Assembly: GCA_964019335.1 (NCBI GenBank)
Contig: OZ025700.1
Coordinates: 124,001 to 188,000, forward strand
Reading direction: 5' to 3'
From: Diplonema japonicum
Lineage: Eukaryota; Euglenozoa; Diplonemea; Diplonemida; Diplonemidae
DNA length: 64,000 bases
Numbering within the stretch: position 1 is the first letter of the stretch; each line of letters begins with the position of its first letter. The notes beneath the pieces were generated by a model that was not told the DNA's origin, made no database searches, and saw nothing but the letters and a program-made list of their open reading frames with translations. Below are positions 20,571 to 31,051 of this stretch, one piece after another. Made by a program: the position numbers and the translations under genes.

Positions 20571-23500
20571 TCAGACATCTGTCTCTTTAATGGGTTCGTT
20601 CTCATTGGGGTTTGTTTCGGCCTTAGGTCGGTTTTGCTTGAGGAAGATGATGAGGAAAACAATGATTGCGACAGCAAAGCACGCTGTCATAATGAGGGCG
20701 ATCTCCCAGCCCTCGAGGGAGTCGTCGGAGGAGGGGGCCTTGTAGTCGGGGTTCGACACCAGTACCTCCGCCTCGTCGAACTCCACCCCCTCTACACCAA
20801 ATTCAGCAAGCTCGCCGTTAGTGGCATCTCTCACCTTTTGCAAGACCTGCTCCTCCAGAGCTGCGTCCTCTGCCGCCCCTTGCTCGTATTCCAGACCCAC
20901 CTCCACAACTGTCCCGTTGTCAGTTTCGAGAATGGCAAATCCCCTTCCATTTGTCAACACCAGTTCGGATGTGCAGCCCAAAGCTAACTTCGCCGCCTCT
21001 GTCCTGGGGCACCCGAACAGGCACGCCGTCACAGGGCAGGTCCAGTGCACACTGACGCCTCTTGCCAACCCGAACAGCACACGCAGCAGCACAGATTGGA
21101 ACCTTATCAAGTTGAACAGTGCACGAAGGATGCGCATCCTCAACCTGCAGATTCTTCTAATCAGCCTCAAGAGCCTCCCGCCTTGAAGCGGCACAGGCGT
21201 TGCAGCGATGGTAGGTATAGGTGTGTCCGCACATTCGCAGAACTGCCTGCACAGAGACAAGTCAAGCACCCCGAAGCACACGTTGTCGCAGTCAGTGACA
21301 AGACCACCGATGGGCGTTTGCACCTTCAGCTGGAAAGACGTGCAGGGGACGCACTCGCACAGCTGCGTCACACCAGGTGTGCCTTTGCACACACTGTCTG
21401 TGAGGGGGTTCTCGCATAGAGAGTTGCAGTCTGTGTTGCCGTTCACTGTGGTCGTTCTCCACATAGTACAGATAGGGGGTGCGGGTGTCGGTTCATTTGT
21501 AGGTACAACAGTGGGAACAGAAGTCGGCACAGAGGTGGGAACAGCAGTGGGGATGGCTGTGGGAATAGCTGTCGGCACAGCTGTGGGCACGGCAGTGGGA
21601 ACAAAGGTGGGGACGGTTGTGGGGAAAGCAGTGGGCTCACTGGTAATGTCATCCACTGGCGTCTCGTCAGCAGGCACTTCATCAATAGGGACATCGATAG
21701 AACGGTCAGCTGGGGCCAAAGTTGGTTCAGGGGTTAGCACGGCTGTGGGGATGGCAGTCGGCACTGCAGTGGGGGAAGCAGTAGGTACAGGAGTGGGCAC
21801 AGCGGTCGGCACTGCAGTAGGAGGAACAACAGTGGGGAGAGCGGTTGGTACAGAAGTGGGCACGGCGGTGGGTACGGCGGTCGGCACTACAGTTGGGGGA
21901 GCAGCAGTAGTGGGCACAGATGTAGGTACGGCAGTAGGAGTTGCGGTCGGCACTTGAGTGTCAGGTGCGCTGGTCTTCTCTACAGTACACTCACAGATCT
22001 GTAGCCCACCCGCACTGGTGCTGCAGATTGGGTTGGAAGCATCGGAAAGGCAAACAAAGTTGCAGAACAGGTCTTCGATGTTAGAGTTGTAGTTACTGAG
22101 TGCACCCTGCACAGCGCGCCATTTGGGACAGATCTGGACAGCATTTGGATCGTGAGCCAGCAGGTCCTTGTGGCAAGCATTGTAGCCTGTGCACTTTGCA
22201 GTGACATCCCCACAGATACTGGCCTTCTTGATATCTGCGCACGACCACGCACCGCTGCACTCGATCTCACAGATGGCGCCGTTCTGCGGACTGTCCGGAC
22301 ACTTCAGCGTCAACCCCTTGCAGGACTCCATACCGCTGCACTCGACTTTGCAGTTGCCATTGGGGCACTCAATGACAGCCCCGGCACATGAATGTGTGGC
22401 AGTGCAGGTGATGGTTTTCAGCACATTCAATGTCTGGAGCTCAACAGCTGCGTTCTTGCAAGACTCGAACGCCGTGCATTGAACGGAGCAAGCATCGCCC
22501 GTGCAGCGGTACTCAGCAGCCTGGCAGGACGATACTGCGCTGCATGCGAGGCTACAGTGGCCAGAGTCGCACTGAATGGGAGTGGCCTCACAGGACGAGG
22601 CACCAGAGCACTCTACGGCGCAGTACGTCGTAGCAGCCTCACAGTGCATCGCAGGTGCAAACCCTGCACCCAAAGCAGGCGTGTTGCACGCCGACATGTC
22701 CTGGTCGTCTGAGTCGTCTGCCAGCACGTTTGCAACCCTGCTGGTCACCCTATCACGGTCCAGCATCTTGCACGACTCACTGCCACTGCATTCGATAGTG
22801 ACTCTGCTGCTGCTGGATGACATGATGGACCCCGTGCTGCATGCCAGTTCCCCGATACAGTTCACGTCACACTCGCCGCCTCCGCATACAAGTGCAGAGT
22901 CATAGCATTCCTTCCTTTCGTCACACTGGATGGAACAGGGGCCACTGCTGGGACACTCGCATCTGGAGCTAGCGGTGCACCCCACTGCGCTGTTGTCGCA
23001 TTCGCATTGCTGGTAGTTCACTGGTCCGGTGCTGGGAACGCAAAGGTAAGACAAGATGTTGTGCGAGCAAATGTGGTTGCAAGCAGCGATGCCATAAGCG
23101 CTCTGCGAGATGGGGCGCCACCCAATGCAGGGCTCAACAGGTGCGGCGGCGTCGAGGGGCGAGCTCACTGGTGCTGCACTGGGTGCCTTGGTGCCGCAAG
23201 TGCAAAAGGCCACGTTCAGCACATCCACAACATCGCACACTACATTGGCAACATCGTCGGTGCACAGCAGCTGGCATGCAGCATCTCCGTACCCTTGGAG
23301 GCTTCCTAGACTGGTGGCCACCCAGTCGCACACGGGGGCTGGGTTTGGCACACGTGCCAGCAGGTCATCAGTGCACGCCTTGTACCCTTTGCAGCTTGCG
23401 GTGACGTCTCCGCACAGGTGGTCGCCCTCAACCCCGACGCACGACATGTCGCCGTTGCACTGCAACTCGCATTTCTTGCCGTTCAAGTTGTCCGGGCACT

Positions 23501-25715
23501 TCAACGTCATGTCCTTGCATGATCGGAACCCGTCGCACTTCACGACACACCCTGAACTGGGACACTCAATGACAACACCCTCGCAGGAGTCCAACGACGT
23601 GCACATCACCACCGCCTGCGAAGCATCAGCCCAGTTAAAGACAGCAGTAGCACAGGCCTGGTAGCCATCGCACTTAGCATGGCACTCCCCAGAGCACTTG
23701 TACTCCACATTGCGGCAGGAGCGCGATGCGCAAGCGAGGTCACACTTCTCAGCATCGCACTGCATGTCGACATCGTCGCACGCAGCGAAGCCGCCACAGT
23801 TCATGTTGCAGTGGCTCGTTGCAGCCCCGCAGTGAAGGGCAGGTGAGAAGCCGGCACTACTCGTGGGGTGTCCACAAGCGTTGCTGCTGTCGTCACTATC
23901 CTTGTCGTCTTTTTTATCCATGTCATCAATAGCCACCAAACCCTTGCAGGATTCATATCCACTGCAGTCAATGTCGCATGTGGGGCTTCCATGAGTACAA
24001 GCGATGGAAGCCTGGCTGCATGACTGCACACCCGAGCACGTGACGCTGCAGTTGCCGCCGCCGCACTCCATGCCACTCTTGTGACATTCCTTGTACTCGT
24101 CACACCGGATGCCACATTCATCTGTCGCAGGACAGACACAGTCATTCTTCTGGGAACAGACAATGGGTTCGGGCAACGGTGTCTCGCACATGCATGCCTG
24201 CACGGGGGTGCTGGAACAAATGTCCTTAGTAGGGTTAGCATTGCAGAACACGGTGCACCAAATAGTGCTGAAGACACTGTCTTTAATTGGGACCCAACGG
24301 CAAGTGGTTGGCTGCGTAGGGACAGGGGTAGGCTGCGGCGTCAGGATGTCTGAGCAGTCACAGATCTGCATAGGCCCCGCAGCACAAGACACAGCGAGAG
24401 GGGTGACGAGGCACAGCGTCTCACAAAAAGCGGATGTTACACCTGACTGTGAGGCCCCTAAAACAGTCACACGACACTGCCCAGTCGGTGATGGCGTAGG
24501 CACAGGGGTCGGCACAGGTGTGTCGGCGGTGCAAGAACACAGCTGAGTGGGCCCCGGGACACATGCTACGTTGGAAGGAACAGGAACGCACACAGCCGCA
24601 CACCACACGTCGGTGATGGTGTTGGCTGTGCCCAGCGCAGTGGGGGTGTAGCATGACGCAGTTGGCACCGGTGTAGGGATGGGTGTGGGCACTGGTGTGG
24701 GTGACGGAGTGTCCTCACAACTGCACAGCTGTGTGGAGCCCGCGACACACGAAGCGTAAGATGGCACCGCTGTGCACACAGTGGCACACCACACGTTGTT
24801 GATGCTGTGGGTCAAGCCTAGTGCCGTCGGGTGGTAGCACGACGTCGGTATCGATGCGGCGTACTGCAGGAGGTCGTTCGAACACGCGCCGTCCAAGCAC
24901 ACAGCACTGACCGCACCATCTAGGTCCTTGTCTTTGATGTTTTTGCAGGAGTCCTGGCCAGAACAGAAAATCTGACATTTCTGTCCAGATGCAAGAGTGG
25001 TAGGACATGTCAGTTTGAGGTTCTTACACGACTCGCGGCCGCTGCAGAGAATGTTGCAGCTAGCGTCGGCAGGGCACGTGATTGACACTCCGTCGCATGA
25101 CTTCTCATTAGCACAGTTCAGGTTGGCCTCACCGCCTGCAGACCAGTCGAAGGTGGAGTGCTTGCAGGCGTCCTTATTGCTGCACTCTGTGGTGCATGCT
25201 TGGCCCGTGCAGGTGTGCTCGATGTGGTGGCAGGCAGACACGCCGTTACAAACAGTGGCGCACTTTTTCGCAGCGCAATAGCTTGTTATCTTGTCGCAGC
25301 TCGACTCGCCATCGCAGGTCAGATCACAGTTTTTAACATCCTGACCGCAGTAGAAACCGTACTGCGCTGCATGGCCTAGGCCAGCACCTGCGTCAGGGCC
25401 GTCTTGTCCGTCGTCGTCCTTCTCAAGTTTTTCGCACGAGTGCTTGTTGGCGCATCGGACCTTGCACTCGTCAGACCCTGTGCACTCGATGTGTGCTTGC
25501 TTGCACCCTTTCTCCCCAGTGCATTCCACATGACACTTGTCATCGCCTGAGCACCTGATGGACGAATCTTTACATTCGTCCTTCCCGTCACATAAGTACT
25601 GACAGTTCGACTGCACCAGACTTGTGTCACAGTTGCAAATATCGCCCTTCCCACAACTGACTGAGAAGCCGCTTGTGGTGCACACCAGTGCTAGTAGTAC
25701 AAGTAATGATTTCAT
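20571..25715 (-). CDS. giant modular cysteine-rich type I membrane protein (1,714 residues)
   Basis: A single-exon frame. The Met at 25715 starts a clean signal peptide (MKSLLVLLALVCTTSGFS); in-frame upstream codons are a poly-Phe/Leu translation of the leader. Layout by approximate residue: cysteine block A 20-290; four 40-residue cysteine modules with Pro-Thr linkers 291-521; block B 522-791; two modules 795-898; block C 905-1200; one module 1192-1247; Pro-Thr stalk 1247-1412; two modules 1415-1505; membrane-proximal domain 1505-1660 (HWTCPVTACLFGCPRTE, KLALGCTSELVLT); transmembrane helix 1672-1693; 22-residue tail. Blocks A-C are homologous, each about 280 residues built from C-x-G-x2-SC repeats. 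The C-terminal third matches the short genes, so this is a short gene with a giant ectodomain added. Family unknown to me; likely cell surface. Confidence 0.85.
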   Translation of the reverse strand: MKSLLVLLALVCTTSGFSVSCGKGDICNCDTSLVQSNCQYLCDGKDECKDSSIRCSGDDKCHVECTGEKGCKQAHIECTGSDECKVRCANKHSCEKLEKDDDGQDGPDAGAGLGHAAQYGFYCGQDVKNCDLTCDGESSCDKITSYCAAKKCATVCNGVSACHHIEHTCTGQACTTECSNKDACKHSTFDWSAGGEANLNCANEKSCDGVSITCPADASCNILCSGRESCKNLKLTCPTTLASGQKCQIFCSGQDSCKNIKDKDLDGAVSAVCLDGACSNDLLQYAASIPTSCYHPTALGLTHSINNVWCATVCTAVPSYASCVAGSTQLCSCEDTPSPTPVPTPIPTPVPTASCYTPTALGTANTITDVWCAAVCVPVPSNVACVPGPTQLCSCTADTPVPTPVPTPSPTGQCRVTVLGASQSGVTSAFCETLCLVTPLAVSCAAGPMQICDCSDILTPQPTPVPTQPTTCRWVPIKDSVFSTIWCTVFCNANPTKDICSSTPVQACMCETPLPEPIVCSQKNDCVCPATDECGIRCDEYKECHKSGMECGGGNCSVTCSGVQSCSQASIACTHGSPTCDIDCSGYESCKGLVAIDDMDKKDDKDSDDSSNACGHPTSSAGFSPALHCGAATSHCNMNCGGFAACDDVDMQCDAEKCDLACASRSCRNVEYKCSGECHAKCDGYQACATAVFNWADASQAVVMCTSLDSCEGVVIECPSSGCVVKCDGFRSCKDMTLKCPDNLNGKKCELQCNGDMSCVGVEGDHLCGDVTASCKGYKACTDDLLARVPNPAPVCDWVATSLGSLQGYGDAACQLLCTDDVANVVCDVVDVLNVAFCTCGTKAPSAAPVSSPLDAAAPVEPCIGWRPISQSAYGIAACNHICSHNILSYLCVPSTGPVNYQQCECDNSAVGCTASSRCECPSSGPCSIQCDERKECYDSALVCGGGECDVNCIGELACSTGSIMSSSSSRVTIECSGSESCKMLDRDRVTSRVANVLADDSDDQDMSACNTPALGAGFAPAMHCEAATTYCAVECSGASSCEATPIQCDSGHCSLACSAVSSCQAAEYRCTGDACSVQCTAFESCKNAAVELQTLNVLKTITCTATHSCAGAVIECPNGNCKVECSGMESCKGLTLKCPDSPQNGAICEIECSGAWSCADIKKASICGDVTAKCTGYNACHKDLLAHDPNAVQICPKWRAVQGALSNYNSNIEDLFCNFVCLSDASNPICSTSAGGLQICECTVEKTSAPDTQVPTATPTAVPTSVPTTAAPPTVVPTAVPTAVPTSVPTALPTVVPPTAVPTAVPTPVPTASPTAVPTAIPTAVLTPEPTLAPADRSIDVPIDEVPADETPVDDITSEPTAFPTTVPTFVPTAVPTAVPTAIPTAIPTAVPTSVPTSVPTVVPTNEPTPAPPICTMWRTTTVNGNTDCNSLCENPLTDSVCKGTPGVTQLCECVPCTSFQLKVQTPIGGLVTDCDNVCFGVLDLSLCRQFCECADTPIPTIAATPVPLQGGRLLRLIRRICRLRMRILRALFNLIRFQSVLLRVLFGLARGVSVHWTCPVTACLFGCPRTEAAKLALGCTSELVLTNGRGFAILETDNGTVVEVGLEYEQGAAEDAALEEQVLQKVRDATNGELAEFGVEGVEFDEAEVLVSNPDYKAPSSDDSLEGWEIALIMTACFAVAIIVFLIIFLKQNRPKAETNPNENEPIKETDV
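20692..20762 (-). other. 71-bp block identical to the short surface genes
   Basis: These 71 bases, coding the acidic juxtamembrane segment and the start of the transmembrane helix, are identical to 16476-16546 in short copy 1 (and the same place in copies 2 and 3). The sequence on either side is clearly diverged. This looks like a gene-conversion patch. Confidence 0.6.
21478..21975 (-). repeat. Pro-Thr stalk repeat inside the giant gene
   Basis: A degenerate minisatellite of 12-nt units encoding (V/A)PT(A/S)-type repeats, such as PTAVPTSVPT. It is interrupted once by an acidic non-repetitive spacer (SIDVPIDEVPADETPVDD). It encodes about 165 residues between the cysteine ectodomain and the membrane-proximal part. 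The composition suits an O-glycosylated rigid stalk. Confidence 0.8.
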
Positions 25716-25913
25716 GTTATTTATCAGCTGTGTTATGAAATATCTAAATGAGAATAATAATAATAAAGAAGAAAGAAGAAGGAAAAAAAATAGAAAACCC
25801 TGCTGTGTGTGGTTTTCATAACCGCAATCTTTTTTGCGCTGCGGGAGAAGAAAGGAAAGAAGAAAGGTAGGGCAGAAAGAAAAAAAAAACAGAAGCGGAA
25901 GAAGAAAGGAAAA

Positions 25914-25944
<31 letters not shown>

Positions 25945-26037
25945 AGAAAAAAGTTTTTCATTTATTTTTTTTTTTTGTTTTTGATGGAATTTATTCTTTT
26001 ATTTTACTCTTCGTCATTTTCTTCACTCACTAGGGGC

Positions 26038-26107
26038 CTCATAATTTAACGCGAAACGGCCATAATCTAACTAGTTAAATTATGAGATTTTGGGGTTAAA
26101 TTATGGG
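26038..26107. repeat. inverted and direct copies of GTTAAATTATGAG
   Basis: CTCATAATTTAAC (26038-26050) is followed by its exact reverse complement GTTAAATTATGAG (26074-26086). A third, near-identical copy, GTTAAATTATGGG, lies at 26095-26107. The pair could form a 13-bp stem with a 23-nt loop. A related string ACTCATAATTTGTTGG occurs near 26,490. It may be a remnant of a small transposable element. Confidence 0.45.
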
Positions 26108-26640
26108 CTTCAGAGTGAATGGGTCTTGTCGTGGGAAAAAATGTACCCAACCCCTTTAAGAATCTTTTTGGGTGGGTATTTTGACTGTTTTTGGCCATCT
26201 GAGACCATCGCGGCCCTTAAAAGTGGGAATAAGTGCTTTACTTCCCCTTAAAATGCCACGGCGAAATAGCTACCCCGTGCTACCTTAGGAAAATCCCCAA
26301 AAAAGCTGACTTGTGTGGAAAAAAATACAAGCAGTGAAAGCAGTGAAGAGTGAGTGACTCAAATGACGAAGAGTAAATAAAACGACTTACTTGCCTCCAA
26401 ACGAGCCACTATTTAACACTCGTTATCATTTTCTTGCACGAGGACCCGCAGGGCCCTTCTGCAAAAAATTCAGGAACTCGAGTTGAATAATGACTCATAA
26501 TTTGTTGGCAAATAAATTTGCTGTTAGTTGTTTTGTGTGCAAAATCGGTAGTAAAGCTGCCTCCGATTTTTGCGTTATTCTTTGTTTTCTTTTTTCTTTT
26601 TTTTTCTTTTTTTTTTTTCTTCTTTTTTTTTGTTCGGGAG

Positions 26641-26695
<55 letters not shown>
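26641..26695. repeat. 55-nt poly(A) tract
   Basis: An uninterrupted run of A on the plus strand, preceded by a T-rich stretch. It is the longest homopolymer I see in the window. Runs this long are prone to assembly length error. Confidence 0.9.
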
Positions 26696-26697
<2 letters not shown>

Positions 26698-27291
26698 AGG
26701 TAGGAGGGAAAAATGGAAAACTAGTAAAATTATAGATATCGTTTTCCCCTTGAAGATTGCTGCCTGACAGCCTGCCAATTCAAAAAGACACTTAGCCAGA
26801 GAGTGACAAAAGAGTCACCGGTGGAGCGCTGTATGTAATAGCTAGACTTCAGTTCTCCTAGATAAAATAAGTAGAGAAAATTTTAGTTATAAAAAGTTCG
26901 ACCTTTACAAGGCCTGGTAAGAGAGCGTATTCACAAAGGAATTTACTTTTTCAGTTCGGAGGGTAAGGGTCGGGCTACCAAAAAAAAGGGGGGGGGGAGT
27001 AAAACAAAATATGGGAACAGGGACAAGAATAAGGTGGGGTTTTTCATGCCCCGCTCTTCCAACCAATCAATGACAACTAAGCTAGCTAGGAAAAATACTA
27101 AAATCGGCAAGCCCTTTTTTTTTTTCTTTTTCTTCTTTTTTTTTTTCTTTTGGATCTATTTTTTTTTTTCTTTTTTTTTTTTCTTTGGTTTCATTTGTTT
27201 AAGATTTTTCAAAAAAAAAAAAAAAAACTTTTTAATTCCATCACATTAGAACTGCAGATTCATGGAAAAAAAAAAAGGGTGGAACACAAGG

Positions 27292-27335
<44 letters not shown>

Positions 27336-27529
27336 AGAACTACAAAAAAAAACTAATTGTCAGTTTGCACGAGCGTTATTTTTAATAAATAAAAATTTCG
27401 CTGCCACCAACTAGTTTTTGTCGGGACGAGAAGCAAAAATAAAAAAATTAAAATAAATAAAAAAAAATAAAAACTAAAACACAAATGATGGAATTTTTTG
27501 CAGAACAAGAAGGGGGGGGGGGGGGGGAA

Positions 27530-27571
27530 GAGACATTTAAGGGTACCTGCGGTATGTGGCAGGACGCCTGA
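27530..27571. repeat. 42-bp spacer repeat, copy 1
   Basis: An exact match to 32287-32328. Both copies sit just downstream of array genes (here 287 bp below the stop of short copy 3) and both are followed by an A tract. On the coding strand the core contains CCTGCCACATACCGCAGG, which can form a 5-bp stem (CCTGC/GCAGG) with an 8-nt loop. A 3' UTR element or a mobile remnant are the two readings. Confidence 0.65.
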
Positions 27572-27857
27572 ATAAAAAAAAAAGAAAATACAACTAGAAT
27601 TTAATTAAAAAAAAGGGGGCGGGGGGCAATCACGAGCCCAGGGATCTTTTAGTCACTGCTGGACTTCCTTTTTCGTAGAAAGAAAATCAAAACAGAATTA
27701 GAGTTGGCTAGTCGTGCCAATGCACAATCAATGCCACCAGAAATTATTGCATGTATAATAAAGCATAATCTCTTTTCTAATGACTACTAGGGGGAAGCGC
27801 TTTCCTGAAGCTGGGGGCCCCATGGTAGCTCTGTGATGGGGTTGCTGGTCTTCACCC

Positions 27858-28844
27858 TCATACCGACGGCTCTCCCATCTCTACCTCATTGGTAGGCTCT
27901 TTGGTGTTCTTCTGGTTGATGAAGTAGAAAACAGCCCCGGCGATGAGGGCGACGCCGACCACGCAGCCGATCACGATGAGGGCGATCTCCCAGCCCTCGA
28001 GGGAGTCGTCGGAGGAGGGGGCCTTGTAGTCGGGGTTCGACACCAGCACCTCCACCTCATCGAACTCCACCTGCTGGATCTTGAAGGTTGCGAGCTCAGC
28101 GTCCTTCGACTCCTCCACCTTCTTCACCACAGCCGCCTCCCTCGCCGTCCCCGTGCCAGCAGCTGCCGTGTAGTCGAAGGTCACCTCCGCAGTGCTCCCG
28201 GTCTCCCCAGCCAGCACTGTAAGCGAACGCCCAAGAGGGGTGAGAACCAGCTCAGAGGTGCACCCCAGGGCCAGCTTGTCGGTCTCTGTCCTGGGGCATC
28301 CGAAGAGGCACGCCGTCAAGGGGCAGGTCCAGTGGAAGTGCACCGCCGTCGTCTCATCCTTCAGAACGCGGAGGAGGACCGTCCCGAGCTTCGAGGTGTC
28401 GAGGGCAGCCTTCAGGACGTTCATCTTCAGCCTGAGCACCCTTCGCACCACCTTGATGATCCTCCCGTCCTGTCGGGGCACAGGGACCGCCACGACGGTG
28501 GGCACAGGGGTGTCGGCACATTCGCAGAACTCGTTGCACTTTGTGAGGTCGTCCGCACCGATGCACACGCTCTCGCAGTTCGCAGGGGCGCCAGCAGGGG
28601 CGGGGTCCTTCAGGCGGAAGGTGGTGCACGGGATACACTCGCACAGCTGTGCCACCCCGCGTGTGGGGAAGCACGCCGACCGCGTCACAGGGTTCCCGCA
28701 CAGTGCTGGACAGTCTGTGTCGCTCTTCACGGTGGTCGGGCGCCACCCTTGGCAGAAGACAGCAGGCTCGTCGTCCACAGGGGCGTCCGCAGCAAAGCTG
28801 CAGCCCACAAGCGCAAGCATGGTGATAGTCGCGAAGGTCTTCAT
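27858..28844 (-). CDS. short cysteine-rich type I membrane protein, copy 3 with a different tail
   Basis: A 328-residue frame. From the signal peptide through the transmembrane helix (GAVFYF) it matches copy 1 residue for residue. The cytoplasmic tail then switches to a new sequence, INQKNTKEPTNEVEMGEPSV, in place of the tail ending PVTVVA. The shared part extends about 22 bp upstream of the ATG. This implies recent conversion or recombination that replaced the ectodomain and helix but kept the local tail, so the tails may be the locus-specific signal. Confidence 0.85.
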   Translation of the reverse strand: MKTFATITMLALVGCSFAADAPVDDEPAVFCQGWRPTTVKSDTDCPALCGNPVTRSACFPTRGVAQLCECIPCTTFRLKDPAPAGAPANCESVCIGADDLTKCNEFCECADTPVPTVVAVPVPRQDGRIIKVVRRVLRLKMNVLKAALDTSKLGTVLLRVLKDETTAVHFHWTCPLTACLFGCPRTETDKLALGCTSELVLTPLGRSLTVLAGETGSTAEVTFDYTAAAGTGTAREAAVVKKVEESKDAELATFKIQQVEFDEVEVLVSNPDYKAPSSDDSLEGWEIALIVIGCVVGVALIAGAVFYFINQKNTKEPTNEVEMGEPSV

Positions 28845-31051
28845 TGTTGCTTTGTGTGTGTGTTTGTTTTAATCTGTTTGTGAAATAAAAGCGAGTTAAG
28901 GGGCGGATGACCTCACACGCAGCAAGTGGACAGCCTTCTACTCCAAGCCCAATGCGAGCAGTTAATGAGAGAACAAAATATCAAAAAAATATCAAAAAAA
29001 AGAAACAAATGGGTACACGGGCTGACGATCGGCTTGAAGAAATGGATAATGAAGGGAAAAAGTTTATTTTGATGAAGTTTCTTAATTTCAAATTCACCCC
29101 TGTTTCAAGGTTCAAAGGGTGTCGAGGAAAAAAGAATTTACCCTTTTTGCGGAAGAGTGGCCCCGCCTAAGGCAAAGAATGGCGGGAGGGATATTGAGGG
29201 ATCTAAAAGAATATTTTATTTTATTTTTTTCTTTTTTAATCCTCCCTCCCACCATCTTTATTTCGGAGACCGGCCGTTGTTTAAGGGGGGGGGGGGGGGG
29301 GGGGGAGGGGGGGTAGAAAGGGCAGAAACCTGTAATTACTACGGTTCCCTTCACGAGTTTATATAATCCGTATACTAACGGTTTCCCTTTAGTTTTAAAA
29401 AATAAGTTTAAAAACTCGATGCAAAAAGAAAAAAAAATCCTTTTTTTTCTTTTTTTCTTTTTCTTTTTTTCTAGCTAAAGGGTGGGAGAGGTAGATCGAT
29501 TTCAATTTTCTTTGAGCTTTTTAGTGCTCTTTACAATAAAGGGTGCGCATATCCAAGCCAACTGTGGAAATTGCGGTGAGTAAAGGTTGTGAATGTTGAA
29601 CATGTCCCTTCTTCTTTTTCTTCTTCTTCTTTTTTTTTTTCTTTTCTTTTTCTTGAGTAGGGTAGTTCAGGCAATTACATCGACAACGTATCGCAGCAGA
29701 TGAACTAAGTTTGATGAACAATTCAAAAAAAAATAAAAAAAGAGTTAAAAAAAAAAAACCAAACAAAGTCCAGCGACAGCAAGTTAAGAAAAAAAAAAAA
29801 AAACAGAAGATACGGGGGAAAAAAAAAAGATACAAAACAGTTAACAGGACAGAAAAAAAGAGGGTCCTGAGCGCCTTTTTTTTTTTTTTTTTTTTCCCCA
29901 GAATTTCTACCACTGCTAATCCCTCCGAGTTAAAAAAAAAGAAAAGAAGAACAGAAAATATATAAAAAGTGTTCCGCCGAAGCAAAAAAAAAAAAAGAAA
30001 AAAAAAAAGTTCCAAGTTCTAAATCCTAAACAGAATAAAAAATCTTTGGGTGATTATAAATGTAAGGGCAGCCTTTGCCATTGATAGTGCATAGGCTACC
30101 CAAGAATTAAAGGGGATCTCAGAGAAGGAGACTTCGAACTAAAGGTTGCCCCCAAAACAATGGAAACGAGAAAAAGAAATTTGAAGAGAGAACGAAAAGA
30201 GAGATGAGATAAAATGAGAAAGCAAGACACGGTTTTAGTGTTTTTTTTTACCTGAAAGATCTTTTCACTTGATTCCCTTTCTTTTCCCCCTTCTTTTTTT
30301 TTTTCATGGCGTTCCCACATTCTGTGGGGTGTTGGAAAAAAATAGAGAAAAAAAAAGAGGGCTGGAAAACTAGGGAAAAATAGTAGTGCAAGACGGTACA
30401 TCCTAACAGGTTTTTTTCTCATTTCACTCTTCTTCCTTCTCTTCTTTTTTTTTTTTTCATTTCTTCTCTGCCAATCCTTTTTTTACTGTATATTTATTTG
30501 AGGAATGGCCGAGGGAAATGTGATGAAAAAGGGAAGAGTAAAGAAAGAGAAAAAAAAAAAAAGAAGCTAGCGGAGAGGGCATAAAAAAAACAAAAACAAA
30601 AACAACAAAGAAATACAACGAAGGAAGCCTGGTTTTGGTGGCGTCCTTGCTTGGCCAAAAAAAAAAAAAAAAAAAAAAGAATAGGCAAAAAAAAAAAAAG
30701 GCTTTTTTTTTTTTCGGTTGTGCATGACGGTTACAATATACAGTGAGATGTAACTACACAGCAATTAGGCCTCTTTTTTTTAATTCTTTTTTTTTTAAAC
30801 TACAATTAACTACGTGTTTTTTTTTTTTTTTTTTTTTTTTTTGTGTTCACCGATTTAAGAAGGAAAAAAAAAGAATAAAGTAAGGAGAGAGAATGAAGAA
30901 AAAAAAAAAGGAACGAAGAAGAAAAAAAAAAGCCAATCAATGTCAGTGCCCGGACCCGGAGGGAGGAGATGAAACAAGAAAAAAATAATAATAATGGGAG
31001 AATAAAAAAAATAAATGGGGGGGTGGCTCAGTTCAGTGGGCGAAACTCGAA
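28845..31051. other. 2.2-kb spacer
   Basis: Homopolymer-rich, with a G run near 29,287-29,306 and many A/T runs. Copy 3 of the GTTCCGCC motif is at 29971-29984. I see no gene. Confidence 0.5.
29971..29984. repeat. GTTCCGCCGARGCA motif, copy 3
   Basis: GTTCCGCCGAAGCA, identical to copy 1, about 1.07 kb below the stop of the diverged short gene at 31052. It is followed directly by an A tract. Confidence 0.45.

Larger units (their letters stand above)
25716..27857. other. 2.1-kb spacer with extreme homopolymers
   Basis: It contains a 55-nt poly(A) run at 26641-26695, another A run around 27,290-27,332, and unique sequence at 26,030-26,560 with a short inverted-repeat cluster. It also holds the 42-bp repeat at 27530-27571. 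I find no gene or RNA. Confidence 0.5.

Noticed and set aside
21208-21957. Plus-strand frame rich in Val-Gly-Thr repeats
   Set aside because: It is the reverse complement of the Pro-Thr stalk repeat of the giant gene; repeats stay open on both strands.
20571-25961. An earlier start for the giant gene at 25961
   Set aside because: The extra 82 residues are a poly-Phe/Leu translation of homopolymers, whereas the Met at 25715 starts a proper signal peptide.
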